Source of the DNA: Bacidia rubella
Lineage: Eukaryota > Ascomycota > Lecanoromycetes > Lecanorales > Ramalinaceae
DNA: 64,000 nucleotides
Direction of reading: 5' to 3'
NCBI GenBank assembly: GCA_032158265.1
Contig: JAVTIF010000009.1
Span: 1,364,001 to 1,428,000 of the forward strand
Shown here: positions 51,014-61,969 of the stretch, piece by piece
How positions within the stretch are numbered: the first letter of the stretch is position 1
Layout of the letters: every line of letters begins with the position of its first letter
Notes under the pieces: model-generated
Database searches by the model: none
What the model was told of the DNA's origin: nothing
Seen by the model: the letters and a program-made list of their open reading frames with translations, nothing else
Translations under genes and position numbers: made by a program

Positions 51014-54000
51014 TCACACCCTCCCTCCATCACCCTCCTCATCACCACTCCCAACCCCCAGCCCCTCCACATCCAACGGACTAAAATGCTCACTCAACGC
51101 CCTCTCATAGCTCCCCCCAACACCACTCATCCCATAGCTCCCACCCACACCACCCACACCACCCATCCCACCCACACCGCCTCCACATTCCCATCCCGGA
51201 CTCAAACATCTTACACTCTGACTCGGCGAGCTGCCCATACTACTCCAGTGCGGCAACTGTACGCAGCTCTCATACAACTTACTCCACTTCGCGGCCCCAA
51301 TCTTGCTCTTCCCGCTACGAGAGCTCTTGGTACTCCCTCTGCTCGTCGAAGAACGGACGCTCTTTGCACGTTTCCTGGTACGAGGTGGTGACTGCATTGT
51401 CGTTGGGGGCGCTTCTGCGCGTAGGGAATTGATACTCCTTCTCACCCTCGCCTTGCTCTTCCTCCTCCCCACCTCCCTCGTCCTCTCCCTAAAATCAAAG
51501 TCTCTGAAATAATCCGCCCCCAACGAGGAATGCAGACTCGGACTAAGCGGCGCCAACATCTCGAGCTCGGGGTACTCGCCCACCATAACACCCTCACTAA
51601 CACTACTCTTATGACCCCTCGCCTCATCAACCGCCAACCGTCCCGCAATATCCCTCTGCATCTTATCGAGAGATTTCGATTGGTATAAATCTTTCACACT
51701 AGCCCTCAGTTTCGGGAACGGGGATGAATGTGCTTTCTTGATGACTTTATCCCTCAATCTCTTCGCCGGGCTTCCCTTGCTTTGGGGAGGCGTGGGGTTG
51801 GTACTCACAGGCGAGGTCGGCGGCACTGGAGCCGAAACACTCGGGAGCTCCTCGCTCGACGGTGCGAAGTCCCTAGAAAAAACACGATCGTCCTCCCCAG
51901 CACTCGCTTCAATTCTCCCTCGTCGAGAGTGCGCAGGAAACCGGCTCCAACTCCCACTCGTGGACGTGCTCGAACTACTCCTAATATGGCCCCTCGACGC
52001 CCGTCTCGTGAACCCCGATGTCGAGACTGGTGGCGAGAGACTGTAGACCTGCAGATGCGCCATGACATCCTCATCTGGATTCGCGATCGTCAAAGCCGTA
52101 GGTGGTGCTCCAGTCTCTACTGGCCCTAATCCAAGCGACGACTTCGACATCTGATTCTTCTTCGTATTCCAACGTCTCAACATCTCCTCAGTCGACAAAC
52201 TCCCCGGACGTTTCTGCGAAAGTTTCACATCTTCCGTCGCGTGTTCAAACAGCGCTTTATCCCAGATGCTCGAGCCCACGGGCTCATAGCCTGCCGCCAT
52301 GGAGAGCTTGCCCGCGCGACTCCAGTCTGCGCGGGAGGGGTCGAGCGTGCGGTGGGCCGGATCTACCGTGCTTCTATGGCGAGTTGACAAGCCTGCTTGA
52401 TGACTCAAGCAGCTAGGCTGGCGAGATACACGACTAGTGGATTGGGAAAGCGGGTCGAGCGTCGCACCATCGAATGACATTGTAACTCTCCGGCTTCGTG
52501 GTGGTGACCGGGCTGCTATTTCGGCTGTCAGCTCGTCAATGTCGGCTTGGGAGAAATAGCGCGTTTGAGCGACGGTGTGGGCGCGACGAAGGAGACGACC
52601 TTCAGCTGAGTCGATCTCTGCGGTGCTGAGACTCTTGCTGCGGATGATGGCGTTTGGGTGATCGAAGGCTGCTGGGTCGCCGAGCTGACTGGTTCGTTGT
52701 CGCGTTCTGGGGACCTGCATGAGGTTTGGGGGCGAGGTGAGCGACCATTGGGCTTCCGTGTCGAGAGTTTGGCTGCGGGATGATCGGAGACTGTCGATTG
52801 CTGATTGGGAGAGTATTGGTGGACTCGGGCTGCCACTTTCTTTGAGGCTGGAAGCTTCGCTTTGCGGAGGACGTGGGATAGGCGCAGTGATACAGTGAGA
52901 GCTTGAGCTGTACACAGATGAAGCTGCATTTCGTTTTGGGCTTCCCCATGATGTAGGGACTTTAGAGCTGGAGAAACCAGAACTAGACAATTGACGTCGC
53001 TTCAAAGATAGGAACTCGGGATTCTTACGCCAGCTCAGTTCGCTTCCACTGGTACTTCGTAGTCCTGGCGAGGATACTGAGGGTGCTATGCCATTTGACG
53101 CCAGGCGCTCCGAGATCCGCATGTTGTAGAGATGGATCGAGCCATGAGCACTCCCCTCGCTGTGAGATCGAGTGTGAGAGCTTGAGCTGGGTCCATCCAC
53201 GCCGCCTCGTTGTGGTGCTTGGTCAGTAGGACCCTCCTTCTTATCGTGCTCAGCTTTGCTTGCAAAGACCATGCCCTCAAGCAGTGATCTGTCGAGAACG
53301 CCTGAGGCGCTACGTCGCCAAGTCGGACTTCTGAACGGATTGGCCTCTGCAGCTCGCGCAGTGTCTCCAGAATAGCCACTGAAAAGCGTTCGATTAGCAT
53401 TATAGAAAGACGCCAGTCTGTCAGAAGTGGTAGGTAGCCCAAAAATCTGGCTAGAGACAGAGCTGATGTCACGTTTCCCGCTAGCGATGTCTGCTGGGTT
53501 GAGAGTAGGAGTTGGCGGATCCTCTGGTCTCTTCACTCGGTTCTCCGAGTCTTTTTCATGTAATGCAGGTTCCTCATCTTGGTCGCTGGTATGCGAGAAT
53601 TGTAGATTCGTTGAACGTAAGCTTTTTCTTCTTGTCGGAGATCCACTTAAGGTCAAGTGCTTTGGATTGGTACCACCACCCGTTGCCTGGTCACCATCAT
53701 GCTCATCGATAGCAAGGTACGGAACTTGGACTGCTTTGTCCCTCAGCGTCTTGCCAAACGCGCCAGCATTCTCTGGGTTTGGCGAAGGTTGCTCTAGCAG
53801 AGGCCTTTCAACGACTGTAACTGAGTCGGGCCGCGGGGAAGAAGACCTATTGAGAAGCTTCTTGAGGTGGCTAGGGGACATTTGAATCGATCCTTGTCGC
53901 ACATCTTGACGAGACCAAGAGTCTCCTGGTGTCCGTATGGGCACAGCATCCTCATCAAAAATCTCGTTGTGGTGATCAAGTATCACTCTTGCGACCGAGT

Positions 54001-54379
54001 CATGGATCTCACGTGCATCGCTTTCATTTCCAGTAGTGAGATTCTCACCGAGGACGCGAGAAGCCTTGGACTTTGGCGAAGGGGGGCTCAGGAATAATTT
54101 GTGCTTGACTTTGTCCGCGGCATGATGAATGGCTTGCAAACTTTCGCGGCGTCTGATCTGAAATTGGGAGGAGTGTGGCGTGGTGTCTTTTGCGAACTTT
54201 GGAGGGTAGAAGATCTGCTGGATAGATGGTTCGTACTCGGTAGAGGGCTCAGTGGAGAAGTCGGTGGAGATGGTGAAGCGCCGCCCTAGACCTTTCCCTG
54301 CTTCGACTTCACGGAGCCGGACTGGACTATCTTCTGGTGATGAGGGACGGCCAAAACCACAACAGAGCCGTGGAGTCAT
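51014..54379 (-). CDS. Large Ser/Arg-rich protein of unknown function
   Basis: 1121 residues if started at 54379 (MTPRLCCGFGRPSSPEDS); the frame is open to 54451, which would add 24 residues including a hydrophobic stretch (LSAYILLSTQSFLHLH). I prefer 54379 because a Cys pair after a basic N-terminus suits a cytosolic, possibly acylated protein, but this is a guess. The body is low-complexity, full of SSS, RSxS and SPP motifs, with basic patches (SPPRTRKRAKSVRSSTSRG) suggesting heavy phosphorylation. Near the C-terminus a Gly/Val/Met repeat (GGVGGMGGVGGVGG) is encoded at about 51120-51185. No enzymatic domain is visible. No intron was needed across 3.4 kb. Confidence 0.65.
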   Translation of the reverse strand: MTPRLCCGFGRPSSPEDSPVRLREVEAGKGLGRRFTISTDFSTEPSTEYEPSIQQIFYPPKFAKDTTPHSSQFQIRRRESLQAIHHAADKVKHKLFLSPPSPKSKASRVLGENLTTGNESDAREIHDSVARVILDHHNEIFDEDAVPIRTPGDSWSRQDVRQGSIQMSPSHLKKLLNRSSSPRPDSVTVVERPLLEQPSPNPENAGAFGKTLRDKAVQVPYLAIDEHDGDQATGGGTNPKHLTLSGSPTRRKSLRSTNLQFSHTSDQDEEPALHEKDSENRVKRPEDPPTPTLNPADIASGKRDISSVSSQIFGLPTTSDRLASFYNANRTLFSGYSGDTARAAEANPFRSPTWRRSASGVLDRSLLEGMVFASKAEHDKKEGPTDQAPQRGGVDGPSSSSHTRSHSEGSAHGSIHLYNMRISERLASNGIAPSVSSPGLRSTSGSELSWRKNPEFLSLKRRQLSSSGFSSSKVPTSWGSPKRNAASSVYSSSSHCITAPIPRPPQSEASSLKESGSPSPPILSQSAIDSLRSSRSQTLDTEAQWSLTSPPNLMQVPRTRQRTSQLGDPAAFDHPNAIIRSKSLSTAEIDSAEGRLLRRAHTVAQTRYFSQADIDELTAEIAARSPPRSRRVTMSFDGATLDPLSQSTSRVSRQPSCLSHQAGLSTRHRSTVDPAHRTLDPSRADWSRAGKLSMAAGYEPVGSSIWDKALFEHATEDVKLSQKRPGSLSTEEMLRRWNTKKNQMSKSSLGLGPVETGAPPTALTIANPDEDVMAHLQVYSLSPPVSTSGFTRRASRGHIRSSSSTSTSGSWSRFPAHSRRGRIEASAGEDDRVFSRDFAPSSEELPSVSAPVPPTSPVSTNPTPPQSKGSPAKRLRDKVIKKAHSSPFPKLRASVKDLYQSKSLDKMQRDIAGRLAVDEARGHKSSVSEGVMVGEYPELEMLAPLSPSLHSSLGADYFRDFDFRERTREVGRRKSKARVRRSINSLRAEAPPTTMQSPPRTRKRAKSVRSSTSRGSTKSSRSGKSKIGAAKWSKLYESCVQLPHWSSMGSSPSQSVRCLSPGWECGGGVGGMGGVGGVGGSYGMSGVGGSYERALSEHFSPLDVEGLGVGSGDEEGDGGRV
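51120..51185 (-). repeat. Coding minisatellite encoding Gly-Val/Met-Gly repeats
   Basis: Tandem 9-bp-like units (CCACCCACA on the plus strand) encode GGV/GGM repeats inside the Ser-rich protein. Such tracts often vary in length between strains. Confidence 0.65.
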
Positions 54380-55129
54380 GCTTTGATAATCATGCAGATG
54401 TAAGAAGCTTTGTGTGGATAAGAGAATGTATGCAGACAAGGATGCAAGCACGAAAAATATAAGAGAGGTAGCTATTGCATTGCGGCGAACGGCACGTGGG
54501 TCTGAGTCGCTGGGGTGACCATCGCGGTCAGTGAAGGAAAGTGCATCTTCCGTTGTTGAAAGCCGACCTAGCTTTCGATCTCACTAGACCTATGAAGACG
54601 TTTCACGAACAGTCTCTTCAAGTTACTTTCGTTGAAACAGGAATTCGCCGAATCTAGTTTGGACAGACTCATGACAAACGAGTCTTCTATGCACATCAGC
54701 ATCGTGAAAGCCTTTAAGTTAAGGTGAGACACCTCCCTCTCAGCTGGACATGTCTTGCCTGCAAACCTGCGAAGTTCAATACCAAGGCACGATCTGCTTT
54801 GACAGAATCTCCATGTCATGAGCAGGGTACAATATTGCAAACTGGAAGAGGTTGATCTTTTGCTTCATCGGCCTCTTGGCCTCATGCTGCTTCATTTTAC
54901 TATCTCCACTATTTTCATTCACCCATGTATGGCCCAGTTAAGGGGCGATTCCAAATCTGTTAAATATCACAAGCAGGAAAGAAGCCAAGTCTTTTGTGAG
55001 CAACATCACCTATCTCGGCACAGCCACCAACGCCATGCATTCACTCGTTGAGAGCATCTAATCATCTAAATGTAGTATGTTGAAGATCCTGCAAATCAGG
55101 ACCACTTTACTATCCGTGTTGTCTTTCCT
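54380..55129. other. Intergenic region, no feature seen
   Basis: About 750 bp upstream of the Ser-rich gene and downstream of met6, both on the minus strand. The first 72 bp could be coding if the longer start is used. Nothing else recognised. Confidence 0.35.
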
Positions 55130-58100
55130 CTATTGTGATTGTGTATACTTTGAACGGAAGAACTTCGCGGCGTTGACCATGTTCGTGATGGCGGGTTTCT
55201 AAATAAGTAGTCAGCATTGCTTTCCCGATTGTAGCTAAGTATCAAGAGGCAAGTTTGAGTGGCAAAGCTCAGGACACATGTCGCTGAGGGCGAAGAGATT
55301 GTGAAAACAAGGGAGTTATAACTTGGAAAACGCACCGTCTCCTTCCATTGCCTCGTCTTGAGACCACAATCAGGATCGATCCACAGCTGCTCTGGGCTCA
55401 AGTATTGCAACATTCTACAGGAATTGTCAGCATAACCCTCGTAAGAGATAGGACAGTCGAAAGGGAGTAGTAAGTTCGGATATGACATACTCTTGAATGC
55501 GGTCCTTGATCTCCTGCTCAGATGGGACACGCGGAGAATGGATGTCGTACTGAGGAAGCATCAATGTCAATACGATTGTCCACAAGATGTGAGCCTCAGA
55601 GCTTTACTTACAACACCAGGGCCAATGTGCCGGGGGTACGCCTCGTCGACAAAGACCTTGAGAAGCTTGGCGTCGGACTTGCTGTTCTCAATGCTGAGAA
55701 CGTCCGCGTCAAGGGCTGCAATGGCTTGGAAGAAATCCTGGAACTCCGAATAACAGAACTGAATTCATCTCACAGTCAGCATCACCCGCAACTTGAGGAC
55801 CTCAAAAGCTAGAAAGACATGCTTCAGAGCCTGAGCTCTAAGTAATGTCCTCCGACTCCAAAGTGCCTGCAGTGAGAGAGGTAATGACCACTCAAAAAAA
55901 ACTCACATGGCTATGTATCTGGGTAGAGTCCGCTACAGCGGCGGTCGACAGCCTGAAAGCCTTGACAGCCCAGCTGAGGTAGTTCTCACGCTCAAGACCA
56001 GCTCGAAGTGGGAGGCCCTCACGGAGAGCTATAATAGGTTTCAGGTCAGTCATACTCTTCAAGGCAACGTTTTGGTAGTGAGACATGTCTAGGGAGCCTT
56101 TTGCTCCTCAGATAAAGGTCTCGGAATTAAAATTCATTCCAAAGAAAAAATAACAAGAACCCAAAAATCAATGACTTCGGGATCACACTCACCGGGCTCG
56201 TCAACCTGGATCACATAGACGCCTGCAGCTTCAAGATCAACAACTTCATCACGGAGAGCTAGCGCAAGCTGTTCGGCTTGCACAGATTGGTGGATATCAT
56301 CGCGGGGATATGACCAGCGGAGACAGGTGATTGGGCCAGTAAGCATCCCCTTCATGGGCTTCTTGGAGATTGATGCGGCATACTTCGATTCCTTGACGGT
56401 CATGGGATGTGGGCGGGAAACGTCACCAACAATGATGGGTGGTCGAACGCATCGTGAGCCGTAGCTTTGGACCCTATTACAGTTTTTGGAGTTAGCGTTA
56501 CTGTTCAAAGCCAGAATTTGCGACAAGTCTCGTGGAAATGCCTAGGGAGACTCTGGAAAGCACTGACCATGCGTGGGTTGTAAACACATAGCCTTCGAGA
56601 CGCTCGCCGAAGTATTGAACCATATCATTTCGCTCAGGCTCGCCATGGACGTAAACGTCGAGGCCGAGCTCTTCTTGAATCTTGACGACATCTTGTATTT
56701 CTGAGTTAATGAAGTTTTCATACTCTTCGGCGGTGATCTCTCCCTTGGTGAAGCGCTGTCGTTGAACACGGATTTCCTTTTAATGCATCTGAGAGTCAGC
56801 CTAGATGCATATAGCAGGCACAAGAGTAGTAAGGCAGGTTCACGAAACACAAGACAGGTTCAAGAATACAAGACAAGTGCTAGGAGTAGTCCTAGATCTT
56901 TAGACGCATAGTGAAGTCCGAAGTAGTAACATGTAAACTTAAAGATAATACTGACCTTTGTTTGAGGGAAAGAACCAATAGTGGTGGTCGGAAACATGGG
57001 GAGATTGAGCTTGGATTGCTGTTGAGCAATTCTGGTGGGGAAAGGAGATTTGCGGTTGAAGTCATCCTCTTTCACACTCTCTTGTCGAGACTTGACTTGA
57101 GGAACGTTCGTCCGCTTGGAGCTTGCACGCGACTCCATGGACTTAGCGTTGGCTTCGAGTTCTGATCGGACACCTGCTGGTCCAGCCGTGACGGCCTTGG
57201 CAATAAGAGACACTTCTCCGGCCTTCTCAACCGCAAAGCTAAACCAGTCACGAACTTCATCGTCAAGCTTCTTCTCGCTCTCAAGAGTATGAGGCGTGTG
57301 CAGTAGGGAGCTAGATGTAGCAACTATGACCCTATCCTTCCCAAGTTTCTGAACAGCGTTCTCGACCTTTTCAATGGCCTTCTTGAAGTTGGTCTTCCAG
57401 ATGTTGCGGCCGTCAACAACACCCAGTGATAGGACTTGCTTTGGGCCGAGGGCACCCATGACTGTCTCCACCTGTTCTGGATTGCGAACAGCATCGATAT
57501 GCACGCCATAGAGGTCCTTGAATGACTCAAGAACGTCAAGGTTGTGAACAATATCGCCAAAATAAGTGGCAACGGTGATCTCGGGAGCCTTGTTACCGAG
57601 CGCGGAGATCTTTTCATATGCAGGTCTGAAAGCATTCTTGACTTTTGGTGCGAGATCAAGAGCAAGCACAGGTTCATCGATTTGAACGTTCTCGGCACCG
57701 GCCTCTTTCAACTTCGTAAGAAGTTGCTCGTAAAGGGGCAGTAGACTTTGGAGGAGACTGATGGGGACGACGTTCTGGCCTCGGTCGGGCTTACCGAGGG
57801 CGAGGAAGGACACTGGGCCGAGAATGACGGGACGTGTAACGATGCCAGCCTCCTTTGCTTCAAGGAATTCCACAACGGGTTTGGGGTTGTCGTGCAACTT
57901 GAACTGCTGACCATCCTGCAACGTAGGCTTCACGTAATGATAGTTTGAATCAAACCACTTCACCATCTCCAGACTAGGAACATCAATGTCCTTCTCGGGG
58001 ACTTGTCGGCCTCTTCCCATAGCAAAGAACTCATCAATAGGGTCGAGTTTGTACTTCGAGTATCTTTCGGGGACGGCACCAAAGAGTTGGATGTGGTCGA

Positions 58101-58360
58101 GGACGTGGTCATAGTATGAGAAGTCATTGCTAGGGATGAGGTCGACACCAGCATCTTTCTGTATTTTCCAGTGGGCCAATCTCAGCCGTTTACCCTCGTC
58201 CAATAGCTCTTTCTGTGAGAGCTTGTCGGCCCAGTATGCTTCTGTGGCTTTCTTGAGGTCACGGTTGACTCCCATACGAGGGAACCCGAGAATAGAGCTG
58301 CACAATATGTGAGCAACGATTTCCCCGCCAATTGAGGGGTTGTACTTACGATTGCACCAT
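55130..58360 (-). CDS. met6: Cobalamin-independent methionine synthase
   Basis: Transfers the methyl group of 5-methyltetrahydropteroyl-polyglutamate to homocysteine. Nine exons (58360-58350, 58297-56956, 56776-56568, 56473-56193, 56028-55907, 55758-55612, 55549-55491, 55414-55336, 55198-55130) give 772 residues, close to yeast Met6 (767). Exon 1 is 11 nt and restores MVQSSILGFPRMGVNRDLKK. The C-terminal catalytic half has IGSFPQTKEIR, HGEPERNDMVQYF, the zinc ligands in HSHFCYS and DPDCGLKTRQW, and TGPITCLRWSYPRDD. Intron 2 is 179 nt, unusually long here, and holds a tandem duplication. It diverges from the reductase gene at 58678. The assignment is secure. Confidence 0.96.
56835..56873. repeat. 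Imperfect 20-bp tandem duplication in met6 intron 2
   Basis: Two adjacent copies begin CAGGTTCA (56835-56854 and 56855-56873) with a few differences. They lie in the 179-nt intron and partly account for its size. Confidence 0.6.
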
Positions 58361-58677
58361 GTTTGCGGTATTTCGATGACAGTCGTGGTTGAGTGAACAA
58401 ATAGGGATGTGAAGTTGAAAGAGAATGCAGATTCAAAGGAAATGGGAGGGAAGGTGAAGAAGAACGTCTGAAGAAAAGGCACCGTTATTGCTCACCGCAC
58501 TCTACTCTGCATACACTCTGGTCCCCGTTGGAAATTTGTGATTCGCTTAACCGTCTTACTTGACCCCCGGTCTTGGCGATCTAGACTCTAGCGGGTGATG
58601 ATATCATTTGTATGTTGAAGCGCTCATTTGACTTGCGACAAGCATCTTACCATTAGAAGTGAACTGCATTTCTAGAC
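58361..58677. promoter_or_regulatory. Divergent promoter region between met6 and the 5-alpha-reductase-like gene
   Basis: 317 bp between divergent start codons. No site recognised. Promoter role inferred from layout. Confidence 0.45.
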
Positions 58678-59664
58678 ATGGCAGTTTTAGCGAGCTGGGT
58701 GCCGCCTTCACGCGAGCATTGGGAGCTGATAGTTCTTATATTCCAGTGTTTCCCAATTGTATGGTTGTCAACTCTATACCATGTCGGTCCGCTAACGTAA
58801 ACAAAGGTGACGCTCTTCCAATGGATCCAGTTGTTTGATTGGTCCTTCACCTGGTATCCTACAGGGAAGACGTCTAGAGACTCCAGATTCAATATCCCGG
58901 GCAAGATCGCTTGGGCTTCGATGGAGAGCCCAGGCTATCTTGTAATGCTCTACACGATGTACTCCCTCCCAAAGCACGTAGGCATTGCAGCCCTGCCCTG
59001 GGGTAATTGGGTCATGGCTGGCATGTTTGTAAGTTCTGGTGCTATCTCACGGCTAACGTAAATCTAAATTTCACAGACGGTCCATTACATCTATCGGTCC
59101 ATCATCTTCGCCTACTTGAGCCCAAGCATTTCTCCCATGCATCCTTTCCCTTGGATCTCTGCTGGAATGTTCAATATCCTCAATGGGCTCAGCCTTGGCG
59201 GCTGGCTCGGTGGGTTTGGCCCGACAAAGGACACGGACTGGTATGGCTCAGCATTAAGGCTGGAGTTGGGGATGATGATCTGGGCTATCGGATTCATGGC
59301 TAACATGTGGCACGACGACGAGTTGCGTGAAATCAGAAGGGCCGCAGCGAGGAATCAAAAAAGGAGGGAGGAAGAGAAAGGAGATGATGAGAAGAAAGGA
59401 GATAAGGGAGTTGAGAAAATCTATATGATGCCCGAAAATGGTCTCTTTAGCGTCGTTTTGTATCCGCATTACTTCACGGAGTGGATCGAATGGGCTGGCT
59501 TTTGCATAGTAGGAGGATGGACGTGTGTACCAGCGATGACCTTCCTGATGAATGAGATTGCAACCATGTTGCCCAGGGCGATTCAGGGGAAGCAGTGGTA
59601 CGTGAAGAAATTCGGCAAGGAGAAGGTGGGTGCCAGGAAGGCTGTGATTCCGGGGTTAATATGA
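58678..59664 (+). CDS. Steroid 5-alpha-reductase family membrane protein
   Basis: Exons 58678-58758, 58807-59028 and 59077-59664 give 296 residues with several hydrophobic spans. The C-terminal half has the 3-oxo-5-alpha-steroid 4-dehydrogenase signature: HYIYRSIIFAYLSPS, LGMMIWAIGFMANMWHDDELR, GLFSVVLYPHYFTEWIEWAGF, and the ending KKFGKEKVGARKAVIPGLI, close to the conserved Y..kFgeeYp..R.a.iPg.i. A basic/acidic insert (RREEEKGDDEKKGDKG) lies after the cofactor-side helix. Fungal members may reduce sterol or polyprenol-type substrates; the true substrate is unknown. Membrane location, probably ER, is inferred. The first intron donor is GTATGG. Confidence 0.85.
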
Positions 59665-61969
59665 GTAAATATTATGTCAATGTCAAAGTTTCGATGATTG
59701 ATCGAGAGACCCTGGAGTTTTTGCACATGTATTGCAGCAAACTGCATAATGTTGCAAGGGTTCCAAAGTATGGTTCGGTTACCGAGACGTTACTGTGGAA
59801 ATGTCCCTATTGGTGCGTAAGCCACGGGGTCCCGCTGAAAGTTCATATCTTTGTCTGTTACGAAGGACTTGTTGTATGATGTAGCATGTAGTTCTACAAG
59901 CGGGGAAGCTCGCTTGAGCCGTGCTTGGCAACCGGAAGTGCTCTCTTTGGGGCAACATTGCATCGTGACAAGCACGCAAAACGACACACACGGCCTTGCC
60001 TGATATGCATGTCTACGACTCAACACAACAGGCCGAGGAAATTCTCTCGCATGCAGCTCTGGCAACCACAAAATAACGATGGGCATCCCACGGATGCACT
60101 GACCAAGTTCAACGGCAGCGGCACGCTCGAAAATCTCCGCTTTGGCCCCTTAACTCTTACGAGTAAGAAGGCGGAGGCGGGTACCTCAGCTGTTTTCGCT
60201 GCAGTAAAACTTGTTCGCCTTTCATTGGGGTGTGCCTGAGAGTCGCAGCTGACTAGGGATGGCGTGTGAGCCGGAGAAGGTGGTGTCGAGAAGTCAAGCA
60301 GAGTTTGGACTTGGGGCAACAAACCTGGGGTAGCCGAATGTGGGGGCGGTGATTGGCGGCCTTTCTCTGTCTAAGATCACGTCGTTCGTCAAGACAATCT
60401 CGGATGTAGATCACCAGCTGTCTCGTTTCTGGCGTAGTGTCCGACTTAGACACTTCAGAAGCGATTGGACCAACATCTGTTGAGTCTTGTTTAGACATGA
60501 TGACAATGGTGGCTCGAGCCCCGACTTTTTCTGTTGCTCAGAGCAGCCCCCGGATACCGTCTTGCTTTCGATCCTCCGATGTCCCGTTCTCTGCCACCTT
60601 GTCCCATCTGCAAACCATTTCCGTGACAGCGACGATGATTTCTGCGGCAGAAAAGACGTGGGGTGGCAGTTGACGTGTCTGTCGCATCAGCATACATAAG
60701 CTTCAGACGCAAGAAGCGTTCATGCCCAGATCAGCATGACTATCCTAGGAGATCGACAACACTGTCATTCCGCCACCTGCAGCCAAGAGTCTGACTAGGA
60801 CAGGAGGTTTTTGAGTGTGAGCACAGACGAGCCGCTGATAGTGGTATGGGCCGGTCTAGATGATACGTATGAGTGAGACCAACGATAGCCTGCAGCGAGC
60901 CAATAACGAGACATCATGGCGTTGAGAGAGGGCTTGACGGACAATTTGCGGGCCCTTAGCTATAAGCGGGACTGTTGGCACCGACACCTAACCTTGACTG
61001 CCATAGCGGCAAGAGGCATGCATCATTTAGCATGAAGGAGTTAAGGTACATTAGCAGAGACATGGTCCGAAAAGATAAGTTTAAAATGGCAATGTAGAAG
61101 TCAACGAACTGATGGTGAGAAGCTAACTCTGCGGGGCCTCAGTCTGCAGGTGCAGATCGCAGATCCTGCCCAAACACCCACCAGTGCATAATAATTTTCA
61201 TCCACTCCCAGACTCCCACCCACGCTACGCTCCTTCTCGTTCTTCACATCCTCAGCACCGTTATTAGTCTTATTGTCGCCTCCCCCTGACTCTTCCTGTT
61301 TCATCTACGACTTCGCTTTCGACACATTCCTTGAGTTGAGTTGAGTGAAAGAGAGCTTTGCCTGCATCTGGTTATCGCCCAATTGACAAATCTCTGAACC
61401 ACGGATCCACCCGCCAAGATCGAACCGCAGGCTTATCTTTCAACATTAAATTTAGCCAGCAACTCCCAGGGTATGTAGACTTCCACGCTTCGTCGCATAC
61501 AGGCCGCTACGTCGGCGACGGCCATCGGGGTTTGAGCAATCTGTATGTGCTTCATGTGAAACGGGCGGCCCTCTACAGGCCATACCCCGCTCGAGTCGAA
61601 TCTATTCGTCTAATACCCTCCTTGTAGTGCTTTCCCGACAAATTCTCGATTCAACTTTATACCAGACTCCAATCTCCTTAACCGTATCCGTTCCTGGTCA
61701 ACGTCATCATTGGAAAGCTCAAGAAAATCAATTCCTAAGGCATCACCCTTGACGGAAGGCACCGAACCTTCCTGCAGCCTATCTCCACCAGAAAAAAAAT
61801 CGAATCCTCCCGAGCGCCCTCTAGCATCTGTCCTGGTGAAGCTGCGCAAACTTCAGACACCCACTGCTGAACATGATATCCGGGAGCCTCGAAAGCCCTC
61901 TCCGCCCTCGATAGCAGGACGGCTGGAGGTCTCGTCGCATTCCTTCTATGACTCCAAAGGCATTGAGAC
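59665..61969. other. Long intergenic region without a supported gene
   Basis: 2.3 kb. Several frames of 60-105 codons occur on both strands. The best is on the minus strand from 60498 (MSKQDSTDVGPIASEV...), which is interrupted and would need a frame change near 60350 to join a Pro/Ser-rich frame running to about 60020; I do not accept it. The right part should hold the 5' UTR and promoter of the kinase gene. Confidence 0.4.

Noticed and set aside
60020..60498. Possible small gene on the minus strand (MSKQDSTDVG...)
   Set aside because: The best frame needs a frame change with no convincing splice pair, and composition is not clearly coding.
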